Both the position numbers and the translations under genes were made by a program. From assembly GCF_000972845.2 (NCBI RefSeq), contig NC_040011.1, forward strand, positions 29,008,806 through 29,072,805: a stretch of 64,000 nt of DNA, written 5' to 3'. Source of the DNA: Larimichthys crocea (Eukaryota; Chordata; Actinopteri; Sciaenidae). The notes beneath the pieces were generated by a model. The model was not told the DNA's origin. It was given only the letters and a program-made list of their open reading frames with translations, and made no database searches. Below are positions 28,437-42,873 of the stretch, in pieces; position 1 is the first letter of the stretch, and the number at the start of each line of letters is the position of its first letter.

Positions 28437-28467
<31 letters not shown>
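28437..28467. repeat. (AC)15 microsatellite
   Basis: Uninterrupted AC dinucleotides, preceded by an imperfect ACAG/ACAC lead-in from about 28424. Confidence 0.95.
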
Positions 28468-28470
<3 letters not shown>

Positions 28471-28552
28471 CCTTTGAGCTTTATGCAAGAGTTACATATG
28501 GTGTAAGATTATCCCCGACAGCACATTGATAAGATACCTCAATTTACATTGA

Positions 28553-28577
28553 TTTTTTATTTATTTATTTATTTTTA
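28553..28577. repeat. (TTTA)n microsatellite
   Basis: A T-rich run with four TTTA units. It may be the reverse-strand A-rich tail of a retroposon, but I see no recognisable element body next to it. Confidence 0.8.
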
Positions 28578-29079
28578 TTGTATAATCAGAGGAATATAAA
28601 TCAAACTGGTGTTTCTTTATTCAGTCATAAGAATGGTGTCTCTCTTTTTGCAAATAAAACTCCTTACGTCACAGCTAAAAAAGCTATAAAAATGCTTTTT
28701 TCAATGAAAGTTGAAGATAAGAGCCATACTGTACCTAAAGATTAAAAATGAATAAATAAATAAAAAAAAGAGTAAAAACCTTTTTTTTTAAATTTTATTT
28801 TATTCAGATATCGTTGTAGTGAATTATCATGATTATTTGCTTCAAGAGTAACCATTTGAGTTATAGATGCACAGTATGTCAGTTGTTACGTAAGTCTTAA
28901 GTCTCAAGTAGGACACTGATGGGTCAGAACTTGCTGTCTATATTTAAACAGTGTTTTTACAAGGGGGGAAAAAAAACAGACAGAGAAAACAATGCACATG
29001 AGTCAACATACACTGCACGCATGAAAACATGATGTTAAAGAAAAAAGAAAAGAAAAAGGACACACGGGAACATACAGTT

Positions 29080-29082
<3 letters not shown>

Positions 29083-29115
<33 letters not shown>
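29083..29115. repeat. (AC)16 microsatellite
   Basis: 33 bp of uninterrupted AC, about 620 bp from the previous AC tract. Confidence 0.95.
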
Positions 29116-29120
<5 letters not shown>

Positions 29121-32100
29121 GACCCTTCGTCAGTTTGCTGTCACGCTTCCTATGTCCTGAATAACTCACTGCACACCGTATACACCATTTTATAACATGG
29201 TATGAAGTATTATGAATTTCTCTTGTCACCTCATAAATAAATCCACGGTTATGAAACGGGTCCTGACTAATGAATTGGACAATTCTAGCCAGGGGCGTAA
29301 AAGTGACAAATGAGCATGAGAATATGATATATGAGTTGTATGTTAGAGAGTGTTCCTGAGAGTGTTCTAGCACTCACTGTACATAGCGAACGCGTTGGAT
29401 ACAGATGCCTCTTTGTGTGTGGTAGCAGTCAGACGGTGTGTATTTGCTTTCATGCATAACCACTCAGCCTTTTAACCCAGAACTCACTTATTTAAACTCT
29501 TTAGGGCTTCCAAAGTGCTACTTCAGCAGGTTGAACGGATGAAGGGATTACAGCAATTTCAAAAGGTAAAGCATGTAAACAGTTGTCAAAATGAAGAACT
29601 CCAGGCCTCAAGAGGAAACAAACAATACGTACAAAATTGTTAATTATTCTCACACGAGTGCTTTTGAACAAATTGTTTCTCTTGAGGTCTTGGCTGTTAA
29701 ATTTCAAATGTACAACCTACAGTGTCCATTGCTTATGGCAGCATAATAATAAAACAAAAACAAAATACTACTGTGTAATTCAAATAAAACATCAATATGT
29801 ATCATATTAATGCTAATATTAATACCACAAATATGCAGCTAAATAGACACTCTCACTTAGAATTTAAAACACATGATCTATGTCAGCACTTTTGAAGGGA
29901 TCAGAAAAAAGATATCCCGACACAAATCCATTGGATGACCCCGTGACTCTTAAGCATTGAAAATCAATATATGATGCAATTTTTAAACTTTGTAATTCTA
30001 AGAACATTGTCCTGGCAACGAAAAACTGTACAGGGAGTGATGCCAGGCAGGTCTCTGCCCTCAGAGTTTATCATGTATGTTTGGAATCAACTATAGATGC
30101 CCTGACAACTGATGATGTTTGTTTTAGAGAGTGACTCACCTCTGTACCAGCAAAGCAGGGACAGTGACAGGGTTTCTTTATCTGATTCATTGTGCTACTT
30201 TCTCTAATGCAGGCCAAGGCCAGGCCGTTTAATGCCATTGATTGATACTGACATGTTGACCATTAGAAAGACAGAAGGTCAGACAGGATGTAAGAACAAG
30301 GTGCTGCCAGGTCACATCTGTTTCTGCTTCTTATGAATGTCAGCAGAACTGATGTCTGTGCTTTTGCGGCAACAGTGCACAATGATAAAGCGTATCTGGA
30401 AGTGCAGGGTGAAGCGATCTGCCAACAGTTGCTGTTTGCTTATGCAACGTCTGCAGTTTTTGGTAATTTAATAGAATGAACACGACCATGAATCCATATG
30501 CAGAATATGTACAAGAGACTTCCTCACACTTTTCTCAACGCATAACAAATCTGGGGTTAACCTGTATCTGTCAGCGCTGTGCGTGCATCGAAGTATTTTG
30601 GATTAAAGCCATATTCTATTTCCATGAAAAGAAGGGTGTGGCTTTTTTTGGGAAAGTGCACCCGAAGTATCTTACCATGCAAAACAGAATTAGAATTGTT
30701 ACATCTTACTGATGATGGCAATACTCTGTACAAACATATCAAAAGCCTTTCCAGGATTCATTGCACGGATACTGAAAGACATCATGTCTGCATCACAAAA
30801 TCACATTTTCCAAGGGTGTTAGTCTTGCCTGCTGCCTTGTCAGGGGAAATGCAGCATGAAATAGCCAGCTCAGACATTTTCATCTGTGGTGGTCCATGTT
30901 GTTTATAAGCTGCAAACAGAATGAGATTTTCTTTTTTAATGGTTACATAGTTGCTGAGGCTCTGAGCTTAGTTTTGGTCACTCTATATTTGGTACTTTTT
31001 TCCCATGTGCCTCACAGTATGCAAGTGGAATTCAGATACTTATGTAAGACAGCCTTTTCATTTTTGACTTGCCACGCTTCGGAAGCGCAGCACCCTCCCA
31101 TATTTGATTACACTACTGAAACCAGAACCCATCGGAGGTTGGATTTGTTGATTTATCGTGACAGTTCTCCTCCCTTTTGCTTCTTTTAGTTCACTCAGTT
31201 CACTCCCTCATTCCCAGAAGAAATACTTCCTCGCTAAAGATTTCCTTTGTATCCAACTGCCAAATAAAGAAGAGAAAGTATCCTTTAAAAGGATGTTTTT
31301 TTTCACTCCTCTGGATGTCCTAATGTCCAAGTACAGTCATTCATTCAAAACATCTCTACTCTCAGTCAGCTGAACGCCAGGCAAAAACCTTTTCAGGGGA
31401 TGGTATTAGAATCAGTTCCATGAAGCCAATCAGAAGGTAGCATGTGGCGTGGCCAAGCCTATCTTGCATAACCTCTGAGACAGACAGAGCCTGGAGCAGA
31501 GACCGTCTACCTCTGCAGACTCAACAATCTTCACACGCAACACTCCCCAAGCAGACGGCTTCTGTGTACGTACAGTATAATAGGTTCATGTGCGGAAGTC
31601 ATGCTTACTATGCTTTGATACGCTGAACTGCACCACAGCATACGCCTATGATAATAATGTCTTTTATGAGGCCATTATTTACCACTGCATATAATGTTTT
31701 TTGTGTTTTTTTTCTGCAGGAAAAAGAATGTGCCAGTGATAATCTGAAACCAAAAGAGCAGATGATAAGTAAAGAAGTAAGAAATCATATTTGCAATGGC
31801 CATCTTTGGCAATCTTTGTTTTTTTTATTTATTTTATTTTTCAGATAGACTGACTATGGTGATGGTGCGTTCTGTCTTGCACAGTAAATTAAAATCATAA
31901 ATGATAAATCATATACTGCATAATAGACATGTTTTCCTTTTTCTCTACAGACATATTGATGCTTTCTAAAGTATTAATGCAAAAAGGGCTGCAGAAGATT
32001 TACTTGTACTAATAGGAAAGAGTTTTAAGGAAAAGGCTCCTCAAACCATGCAGATATTTTTCTAATTGGTTCTTTCAGATACAGCTTATCAAGTGTAGCA

Positions 32101-32206
32101 ACAAATCAATCACACATACACAGGATGCTCTCCACTTTTGCCCTGTTCAGAATATAGAGCCATTATCTGCGCATTTGTAATTCATTATTTATACTAAGAC
32201 CCCTGA

Positions 32207-32300
32207 ATATTCCCTGTAGTGCATGCTGGGATGGGATCCAGCTCCATCTGGCTAAAAAGAATAAGCAGGTAAACACATAGATAAATACATGTCATCTTGT
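32207..32300 (+). mobile_element. Truncated LINE/SINE-type 3' end
   Basis: The words GCATGCTGGGATGGGATCCA, then GCTCC, and about 20 bp later AAAAAGAATAAGCAG closely follow the common fish retroposon ending of the form 'GCTGGGATAGGCTCCAGC ... AAAAGGATAAGCGG', which precedes a short tandem tail. Here an AT-rich tail (AGATAAATACATG) follows. Only the terminal part is visible, so it is a 5'-truncated, mutated copy. I cannot name the family. Confidence 0.5.
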
Positions 32301-32884
32301 AACGCTGAAATATAAGGTGTGATACTAAGTGGCTGATCATACCAGATTCTTGGTCTTCCAACTAAAGAGCTGTCCGTTGCGGTATGCTGTTCATATTATT
32401 AATAATTTTTTAAAAATGTAGATCAAAGCTTAAAGGTAAGGGAATGAACACATTAATTCAGTTACGAGCAATGATATTTTCATTGGAGGAGTCAGGGTGT
32501 GGGATCTTCATCATTTACTCGAGGTGTCGGTTAGACACAGACAGAAAACACTGGCAAGCCGCCAGTTGGAATCCAGACTACATGCAGACACGAGTCATAT
32601 GACGGTGCTCTGGGTTTTTTTCTCCCCTCTGTAGGTCTTAGCTGAGGGTTTCAAACAGAAATAGAATAAAGGAAAGTTTGTAATGTTTGTTGAGCATTAA
32701 AAACAAAGGAAATGATTGTCTGTGCAGTAAAAAATAACCTGGAATGGAAATAAAATACAATGGCTGGTTATAGTCCCCAAGGAACACGTTTTGTTTGTGC
32801 CAGAGTCAAACAAGGTCATGGGCAGGGCTCACGTCTTCTACCTCATCATGGTGGAAATAAACAGGAACAACAATACATTTTTAG

Positions 32885-32914
32885 GTAGATGTGATAATCA
32901 AGAAGCCAGACCAG
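32885..32914 (+). other. Possible 30-bp microexon (very weak)
   Basis: A T-rich acceptor (ATACATTTTTAG) is followed by 30 bp reading VDVIIKKPDQ in phase 0 and a consensus donor, CCAG|GTAAGG. The coincidence of both sites and an open multiple-of-three length is notable, but arrangements like this are expected by chance in 64 kb and no flanking exons were found. Confidence 0.07.
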
Positions 32915-35900
32915 GTAAGGAAACTGGAGTCGTTGCTTCTTGTTAATTATTTTTTAAACAGAACGCTTTGTAGAAAATATCAAGCCCATGACTGAGACCT
33001 CAGTGCTCGATGATGCGTTTGAATTGCTCGATTCCTGTTATTTCCTGCTGTCTGAGCTATCTATTAACAATGGGTTCTCACAGTGTCACCGAGATGAAAA
33101 TAAACTGAGGAAAGATTTGAAATCCTCTTGGCTTTTCCTGGTGCTGCCTCAGCTGCAGTGTGGGACTCACAAAGTACTATTCAGGTCTGACTATGCGTTT
33201 TCAAGGAGTTTCCTGAGGGAAAGCTATTCTGGCTCACTGACAAGACTAACATGCTCTCTCTCTCTCTCTTGTGCGGCCACAGGGACTTGTGGGCCTGTAA
33301 ATTGGACAGGAAGGATCACTAGCCTACTTCAGAATCATTTCCTTTCAGCTGTCAAAGCACCAGTCACCCACTGAAGACTGGGTTAACTCCCTTATAATGT
33401 GGAGATAGAGCTGTGCTCGCTTAAGGCCCATCTGCTTCCTGTATCTGCTGAAAACCCGAGTCTCTGCATCTGAGCACGATCCTATCTCTCTTCAGAAGAT
33501 AAGTAGATGATGCAGTGAAGTTATTCTAACAGAAACAAAAACACTCGCATTTCCTTTCACATACAGCATGTAGGTGTGAACAAACTAAAATGCCAAAATA
33601 TTAAATATAAAATTCAAGAAACCCTCAAATTAACTGACGAGCTTATAATGCATATTAGATAAGTTAGACCCTCTTTAGTTGTTTGTTTTCTCAGAGTTAG
33701 ATTGGAAGATCAACTCATATGTCTGTCTGATTAGATCGTTGAATTCTCATGATGTTATCATAAAACTGCTCAAAACTGTATTATTGCTCTGTGACGTGAT
33801 CTAACATCAGCAATATCTCTCAATGCAATAATTCTGGTGAACGAAGGACAAACTTTTACTCTTTCGCTCAAAGTTGCGGTATGTGACACTCTGTTCTGAC
33901 CTAGATTCACTCGCATGTTGCATGTTGACTTCACACTAATCTCTGGCTCAGCTGGTTTTTAGGTCATGTGGGATACAGATGAGAGAACATTCCTGCTGAC
34001 CATCGTTAGTGTGATGTGTTTGAAGGGTGCCGATGCAGGCTGGACTGGAGGAGGAGTGTATTCCTTCTGTATAGCACAAACACAATAGACAGATTAAGGT
34101 CACGGTTTCATAACTTCCTCTTTTTTTGTATTCCTTCAGTGTCCCTGAATGACTTATCCACCACATTGCTCAGGTCAAACTTCAGTAGCTGGATTTAAAG
34201 TTGGTGCTTGCCCAGCATTGGCCCCCAGAGTATAATAGTCCATGTACCAAAACAGAGGTCAGTTTTCTCTCTTGACCTGCTACTCTCCAAACACAGTTCT
34301 ACACATTTTTGACTCATAACTGGTTACAGAAAGTTTAATGAAACTTACTCTGTATACCAGATTACTGTATTACTTAGCCACATAAAATACATAAACAAGG
34401 GATGGGACAACTTACTACAAATAATAAACAAATTATACTGTATGATGACTTTTAATGATCCAGATCAGGTTTACTATGGTGCTAAAGAACCAGTCATGCT
34501 CCTCAACCAAACACCTAAACCATTCATGCATGTACTTATGTGTACACAGATAGATATTGATGCTTTGGTGGCGATAACGTTATCTGTATTTTACTTTGTA
34601 AACACACTGATGCACTGCTGTAGATGCTTCCCATTTAAAAACATGTCCTGAAGACTGTTGCATTTAATTGACTCTGTTTATATGCAGAATAAATATCACT
34701 ATGAAATGGGGAAACATGGTAGTTTAATTTGGCACGTAGAATGCGTGGTGAGTTTTATACCTCCATTTAAATTATTTTGCTCTTTGTGGAGAGTAACACA
34801 ATAAATGTTAAACGATGACACCGTGCCTTTTGGATTTAACTTAAACAACCTCAAAGTTTCAAACACTGACATGCATCCCATTTATAAACCTATAAAGCTA
34901 GTCAATGAAAACAGCTGCTGAATTGGCAGAAAGCATTTTTTAATGGGTGTTGGATACAACATGTGCACAGTAAAGGTTTTGTGTGCATTGTAACCTCTGT
35001 CTGAGGACTAGTGAAAGTGTAATTTCTCATCAACTTTACAGCTCTTTTACTATCCACCATATAGCTAATTGCAAAATCTAAATTGAGATGCAGAATCCAA
35101 CACTCAGAGTGCTGTGGTGGGAAAAATGCTCATGAAAACTCCTCTCCTGTGACCTACATCGAAGATGCTGATGGGATTTGATGCAAAGTTGTCACGCTAT
35201 AGTCCAAATGTGTTTATAGTGTGCTCAGACAGAGAATGTCGTCCTTGTTGAAAATGGCATGGCAGGGTGCTTGACTCCGATCATGTAGGAGTGCCTTTGT
35301 AATACAACAGTGAAGGCTCTTGTTCATACTGGCTGTGACTGCATTATTGGGAGGCATTGGTAGTTGTCTGATAATGTCAAATGCTGGCTAAAGAGTCCCA
35401 CTGCGTAAGCCAGAATGAGTCATTGGCTGACTATGCGTGAAATGTAGCTCTGTCTTAACAAACAAATAAACAAACAGAAAGGCAAGCAATTGAATAAGTA
35501 GCCAGGTTGCTTTGGTCACAATGTCAAGAAATAAGATTTTGTTACGGGAATGCTGTGAGCATCTTGATAGGTCAGAGAAAGTAAGAGATAAACAAACCAC
35601 AATCAGGAGATGGATAGCCTGTTGCTGATTTGTTGCACCAGATTCTTTTTACATTGATACTGATTGATTTGATTGACATATGTGTAAAATAACTGTTGGC
35701 TATTAGCGAAAAACATCTACCTGATGTGTAATGCAACTGGGGAAACATAATAGTATGGTGGTAATCATTTGATAAATTCAACTGAATGCCATTTTTAATG
35801 TTATTTCATACCACTGAAACACATCCAGGGAAATGTTCTGTACACATTGCAGGCTGGAGTAGTGTTTTTCTTTAACAAAAGCGAAACCATTCAATGTGTT

Positions 35901-38789
35901 ACAGTTAATTTGACTGAACAGGAATTACACTAAGTCAACACAAGTAAACTATGTAATTGAGAAATGATTATAATATTTGTTACCAAGGTAGGTTTAAAAT
36001 TTTCCTCTGAAGTGACAAAATAATAGTTTTCCTATCTTGACAATTTGGGCATGTATGCTTGATTGTGAAATGTTGCTAAGTGCATAGTTTAACCTCATTT
36101 GATTATATAAATAGCTTCTATTTCTACCCCCGAAGCTGTGAAGATTAGTCAGATGAACAAATGTTTGGGAACGGTTTCCAGACTGGCTGGGTGCTTGTCA
36201 GAGGCTGGTGGTGTTGGGGTTTTAGTGTTCACTAACAGCTGTGGATATGTTTAACCTGCCAGATCCAGATAGATGTGGATGAGCAGAGGATTACATTGAT
36301 ATTGCAATCACAAATTTATTTTATTGTGCTCAAAATACAGATTTTAAACCCAAAAAACAGCTTTACTGAACACATTTTCAGGCTACAATCTTGGCATCTA
36401 GTTTTTAAGTGACCTCAGGTAACTCTTCAAGCTTGAAGTTCACATTGTGTGTATGGCTTTAAACTTCAGAGATAGTCCTAAACCAATATGACTAAAACCC
36501 AAATAAACACAACCTAAAATTCAGAGGTCTTGCTGTGCTTGCTCTTCTTTTCCCTTCAGGGGGCTTCATGAATCAGAGTGGAGAGAGAAACTCAACAACT
36601 ATAAAGAAAGAAAGAAGACACCTCGCCTCTGTGGCTCTGCTGATTTTTTCATACGTACGCAGCAGCAGGATAGCGTGTTATTTTTTGGTTTCATATTTTC
36701 CAAAACAAAAGCTTTTGAAAACAATATATACTTTGCTCCGTGCCATCATTCCCCACCATGAAGAGTTCAGCTGACACATGTGTACCACTCTTATGTAGCA
36801 TCTGGTGGCCTGGCATTGAGGGAAATCCCATAATTCTCTGCAGAGGAGTGCACCCGACGCTTCCTCCGTGGCTTTGGTCTGTTAATCTAGCAGGGATAAA
36901 TGTTCTCTTAAGAAAGGCAATGATCTGTAATTAACTAAATGCTGTAGGTTAATTTTAAACCTCACTAGTGTTTTGCATGTTGGTGGCCCAAAACAAGAGT
37001 GACAAGTTAATTGTTTGAAAATGAAGGCCTTTAAAACCCCCAAAATCATGTACTGTGACACCAGTACAGTAAATTGCACACTGCACAGTCATGCCAGTCT
37101 TTCATCATTTTATGAAGTACACCATGGTGATCTTACACTGCACAATCTAGCTTTCCCCTGATGTAGCCCACACTCTGCAGCTATTTCTCAAGTTTTAGTC
37201 CATCCAGTACACCAGTATTGCTTATATAAGTATTGCATATCTTAATTACTGTTTTCTCTTGCAGTTTACAGTACTACATCTCCAAAAAAGAAGTTTAAAC
37301 AAAAGCTCAGTAATGCACGCATGGCATGTTTTTGTTTTATTTTAGTATACAAATCCGAAAGCACGAGATGGAGTAGCGACAGTTTAAATTATACCAAAAG
37401 AGGTCACATCGTCTGTAAATTATAATTTGTGGATTTTATGGCCCCTGCACTGGAGCATACATGCAAGCTTCTACAAGCAAAAATGGTGCTACATTCATGT
37501 ACTGTGTACTGTTACATCTCTTTTTCCCATGCAGATTACGGCTTTATAGACTCCCCTGGAGTGGCACACAGAGGGATATTGCCCTCCCTCGTCGTTTCAA
37601 GGCCTCATCGGCTATTTGGACAGCTGCACACATCAGCCTGGTCTTAACTATACTCCAGGGTTATGGCAGATTAAATAAATCCACTGCATTTGCATAGCCT
37701 ATTGCATAACAAACACCTGATCATGGGCCTAATTTGAACCTGGTTTTATTTATTAGAAGTTTATTGCAGTGATGGAGATAATCCATCTGATCTTCTAACT
37801 GAGCCTAAGTGGAATTAGTGTGTTCCTGAGCACCAGCACATTGGACAATAGCCACCAGGCACTGAGTGTGTATTAACTTTGTCCAGCTTTTCTATTGAAA
37901 GAAGCAGTGCCAGGACTCCTGGTGACACACATCTGTGCTGAGTTGGATTTCCACAGCTGACCAGGGCGTGACCCACTTCCCTTGCTTTTTTAGTTCTCCC
38001 TCGGTTCAAGGCCTGGGAAAAATAAGTGTTTGATTGAATCCTGTTCAACTGTTACTGTCACTGTTAAATACAACAACTCAACACCTCCTCTCGCTCCCTT
38101 CCCACTCTTCGCTTCAGTACACGAAAGAACAAACCAAGCCTCAGGGCTCAATAACTTCTATTCTGGGATGCTGTTGATTTGCTGTTGTGAGCAGTAAAGG
38201 AATTTCTTAGTCAGATTTTTAGTCTGTTCATTATGGGTTTCCCACCGCCACGGTTACCATGGAGATTCAAGCAAGCTGAGACACACAAGCGCAGTTGGCG
38301 ACAGGCAGATGTGAGAAATGAAAGGAAATGAGGACTCATCCATGTTTGAGTCATTAGTCCTAAAATAGTCCAACAGGAATGAATTACGCCCTAATGTCAC
38401 ACACTGAAACTAGGTGTGGATGAAGGAGAGGAACGTAAACACTGGTGTAAATATTGATGGATGTCAGGATGATTTCTCTTTTCCCTGGGTGTGTTTCATC
38501 AACAAATGGTCTCTATATCTCTTCACCTCCTTTCCATGTAAGTGCAGACAGACGTACAGACTGGAGTAAACCTCAGACCCACTTCACGAGCTCTCCTGGG
38601 ATGATCTGCTTGACAGATAAGAAGAGGACTGCCTATTACCAAACAGGAAGTGCAATGAGCTCATTTCTAAATGTAAACCGAGAGCTTGAATCATATCTTG
38701 TGTTGGGTTAGTGACTCGAATGCAGTACTTCTATGGACATGCAATGCACCCACTCAAAATACCACAGAGACACTTGTCACTGCATAAGT

Positions 38790-38820
38790 CAGTGATTCTC
38801 AAACCTTTCCTGTCAGACAC
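38790..38820 (+). mobile_element. hAT (Charlie-like) terminal inverted repeat, one end only
   Basis: CAGTGATTCTCAAACCTTTC strongly resembles the CAGTGGTTCTCAAACTTTTT terminus of Charlie-type hAT elements. I found no matching inverted end or 8-bp target duplication in the next 500 bp, so the other end is deleted or decayed. Confidence 0.45.
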
Positions 38821-41800
38821 AAATGTCACCATTATAGCAAATACAAACTCTGGTTTGTTCATTTTTCCTACATAAATCCTAATCATTCAATTTTTGAAGT
38901 CATGGATGTCACTGTTTTGAAGGAGGATGTTACAGATTTGGTCAAGGCGAACTAGAATATTTGGCGAGACCAATGGCCCAGTCCAAGACAAGGCAAAGAC
39001 CATAGAAGAAAAAAAAAATGTCTTGAGTCTTGACTAGAGTACTACAGGACTGTTGAATACTATTCAGATCTACACTGTATGCAACTACAATGACAAAAAC
39101 ACACACCTGAATGTGTATTTGTTTGCACACACTCCCAGCCAGACACACATACACACACACAACAGCAGACTGGCTTGCAGCTAGTCTCGGTGACGTAAGT
39201 ATTTATGGTAATGCTTGCATCAGTACTACTAGTTGAATTAACAAACAAGCACATGCCTATTATTTAGTTGACTCACTTACGCATGATTTAGTGACACAAT
39301 CTACAAGAGTGTGTTAATCAGAAACCAAAGTAAGACTATGATAAACAAAATAATGAACTAATCATGATCACATTTGGTCGTGACTCTCCAGACACAGACC
39401 GATTCTGGTATTTGGTTGGATTTTGTATTCGCTGTCAGCACTTTGCAGTTTTTACAAGGCAGCAGCAGTAATAACACTGTGTGTGACTGACGCGAGACAT
39501 GAAGCTTAACATATCTCAGCTATGAAAATACTGTGAATATTATGGATGCCTGTGTCTATATGTATATATTTACCTTCAGTCATAGGATTTTTTTTTTTAA
39601 CAAAACATTCCCTACAAGACTGAAGGCTAATCATGTTCGGAATAATAATGAAAATATCTCCCTCTTTTCTTTAATCTTTTGACCTTCACGTGTCAGGTAC
39701 CAACATATATAATGTATTATCCTTATAAGAATTAGTCAGTAATTACACGCAACTGTATACGATTTCCTCCATGCAATTATCTCCTTATATTGTCACATTG
39801 CCTTACATTAGCAGTGCGTGAACAGACACCTGTACATCTTAAATGATGCAGAAAGGCATTTTCTTAACAAAACAAACACCTGCTCCAGTAAGATGAGCAG
39901 GAATATGTGTAACTGCTGTCTGGCATACCATTAGTTATGCAACAGACACACTTGTGTCAAAGTGCATGGCCTTGAGCAGGTCTTTGCCTGTGTGTGGCGT
40001 GTCTTAACTGCAAACAGATGGGAATGTAAACACACAAGAGTAATGTCTAGCACTAAACACACAACAGGATTAGTGTGGCTTGAGAAAAATACGGGGTTTG
40101 TAAAAGAGGTTGCCGTTTCAGTCTCTAGTTTTGGAGGAATGAATGGGTAATTAGATAATGACAACCACGCAAGCAGAAAGGCAGCCTAGCCTTGTAGCCA
40201 TGCAGTCACTCTGCAAGATGCATGTCACCCAGAAAACTTTTTCTTTCCTTTTCTGTTTTCTGTTTAACTCTGTCACTTAAAAGTAGCAATTTCATTTGAT
40301 ATTAACATGTTCTTTAAATGGGGCAGACAGCAGACGACTGGTGTACAGCAAAAAAAACTGACACGTTTAATCCAATGTTATGTTGTGTCTGACAGAAACC
40401 TACCATGCCAGGAGATAATCAAGTAGAAAGTCAGTTCCAAGGTTTGAATGGGCATGCAAATGCAAACATGCATGCAATGTTGTATAACCTTCCTGGTACA
40501 TACAGGAGAAAAAAAAGGAGATGTTTTCTTCTGCGGTCTACAAGACAAAATGAAACATTTCTTTCCAGTCGTGGTTTACTAGACCATGTGAGCCCTGAAT
40601 TACTTTTTTTCACTGTACAGCAGCTTATGTAAGCAAGATCATTGCTCTACATTGTGGCCTGACCTGAACAGACCGCCGTCTGCAAACACAGTGTAACAGA
40701 TAACGCAAACATACTGTCGTGCACCATGGGGCTGTGATTGCACCACAGGTGTGAGCACGCACCCTACGATCTTCACCCCTACATGATGCATGGCGGCCCT
40801 CTTGCTACTCCTTCGTAATCACAGTCAGACTCAAACAACAGAGCTTTAAGCAGCATGTGTTAAAAGTCTTGTGGATGCAGCTTTGCAGCAGTAGTAACAC
40901 AGTGTGACAAGTTGACCTGTGTGTTTAAGAGCCTGTTTCCTGGGCATGTCTCATTTTGTTTTAAGTGTTCTCAGTGCCGGTCGCTGCTCATGCCGGTACT
41001 GTGTTGTCAGTGCCATCTGGCACTGTTTACTCTGTTCAGCATAGGTGGCTGACATTTACAAGCGTGTTATGTTTGTGGCTTTTTCAGTATCTATTCCTGT
41101 GTGAGGGCTAATTTTCATAAATTACTTTTAACTATTACAACACTGAGGTACAGTGTATTGATTGAACCTGTTTGTTTTGTTTTACATCTGTCAGTTATTT
41201 GGTCACTTATAAGTCAGACGCACCTTATAAGGGTTTAGACATTACTATTCATAGATGAACTCCTCCAGTAAGGAAGTAAGTAAGCAGACGTAAGTAAGGA
41301 AACCCCCGAATTTTCATATGACTCCAAGCTGTAACAGATATCGTATCTATGGCAACTATAGCAAACTGTCACAGTAGAAGTTGTAAATCCTAATATAAAG
41401 ACTGGTGCATCATGTCATCATTTCTACTGTCTATTGACAGTCTGGATGTAGGTTAAGGACAGGCGAGTCACTCTCAGTATGAGTCATACAGTGTTGTACT
41501 CTCTCTCTACACTTGGTAACCAATACCAACAACAACAACACCACCACACTGCTCCATGGCAACCATGTGTACCCAGGGTGGCGTGAGTTTACTTTGCAAA
41601 TGTAAGGAGGTGTCATTGTTTCTGAGAGAAAAACAAGGCACTGTGAAATGTGACTGGAGCATCCTCTTATCATATCTCTTCTATATCCTGAGACTAAATT
41701 CTCAGGGCTCTTATCCCTACACTTATCTCGCACCCACAACTCCACCCCTCTTTAACTTATTACCCCTCCCCCACTTTTTTCCCTCCACTTGTGCCGTTTG

Positions 41801-42835
41801 TTTCCTTTTCTAGTATGTTCTTGAGTGCCCCACACTCTTCTCTGCTCTCAGCTTTTCTGGAAATACCTGGAACTTTCGGAAATATTTCCAATAATACTTC
41901 TGTGTCCTTCTATATTTGTCTTATTGAGGGTGATAGGCAATATGATTTTTCATTTCTTCACTTTCTTTTCTTTGGTAATATAATGTGTATGCAGTTACAG
42001 TGCATTTGTTTTTGAAAATTACAAACTGAACTGAGGAAAATAAACTAAACTATGAAACATGTTCATATAGTAAAGGTAATGCTACCAGCTACAACGGATG
42101 CTTACAAAAACTGGTATATCAAACACTGAAGAGCAGCAATCATTTTATCTTTCATCGCGATGATCGGCAGGTAAACAGTAGAAACAGAGCGTACTACAGG
42201 AGGATGCCTTTTATTGAAGGTTACCTCCATCAGCTGTCTGAACTGTCATCGCAACTAGGTCTTTCCCTTTCACGAGAGAAGGTCAATTCCTCTGTGTGGC
42301 TTTTCTATTTATTACAATAGATTAGGACCTTCTTTTCATCCTTCCTACTTAGCACATCAAGCTACCATGAGGGAACAGATGAAACATAATTAAGGGAAAT
42401 TTAAGGGATTTCCCAGGGGCTCTTGTACACTTAAATATCTGGGATGCCTGGCAATATTCATTACACGGCTGGCACATGTGTCTGGTTTAACATTCATGTC
42501 CCTTTGGAGGTTATATGCCTTGTTAGTGACATTGTGTTTGTGCAAATGTTTAAACATTTATGTTTTAGCTCATTTTAGTTCAGTATTACTTGTTTTTGTC
42601 AGTTTTTCTTTAGCCTTTGTTACTTGGTTTACTTGGTTAAATAAAGATTAAACAACAAAGTAAACAAAAAGTCAATCTTCATTTAGCCATGTTCTTTTTT
42701 TGAAACACACAAATCTGTGAAACCAGTCACAATCTAAAGAAAACTTCATTTGTTACAGTGCTTTAGTTCATTTAGAAGTCCTGTGATAAAACATTTCATA
42801 TTTTTCATATAAATTAAGAGAGATGTAGCAGCGAT

Positions 42836-42873
42836 AGAGAGAGAGAGCGAGATAGAGAGAGAGAGAGAGAGAA
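42836..42873. repeat. Interrupted (GA)n microsatellite
   Basis: GA repeats interrupted by CGA and GATA units, about 38 bp. Confidence 0.85.
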
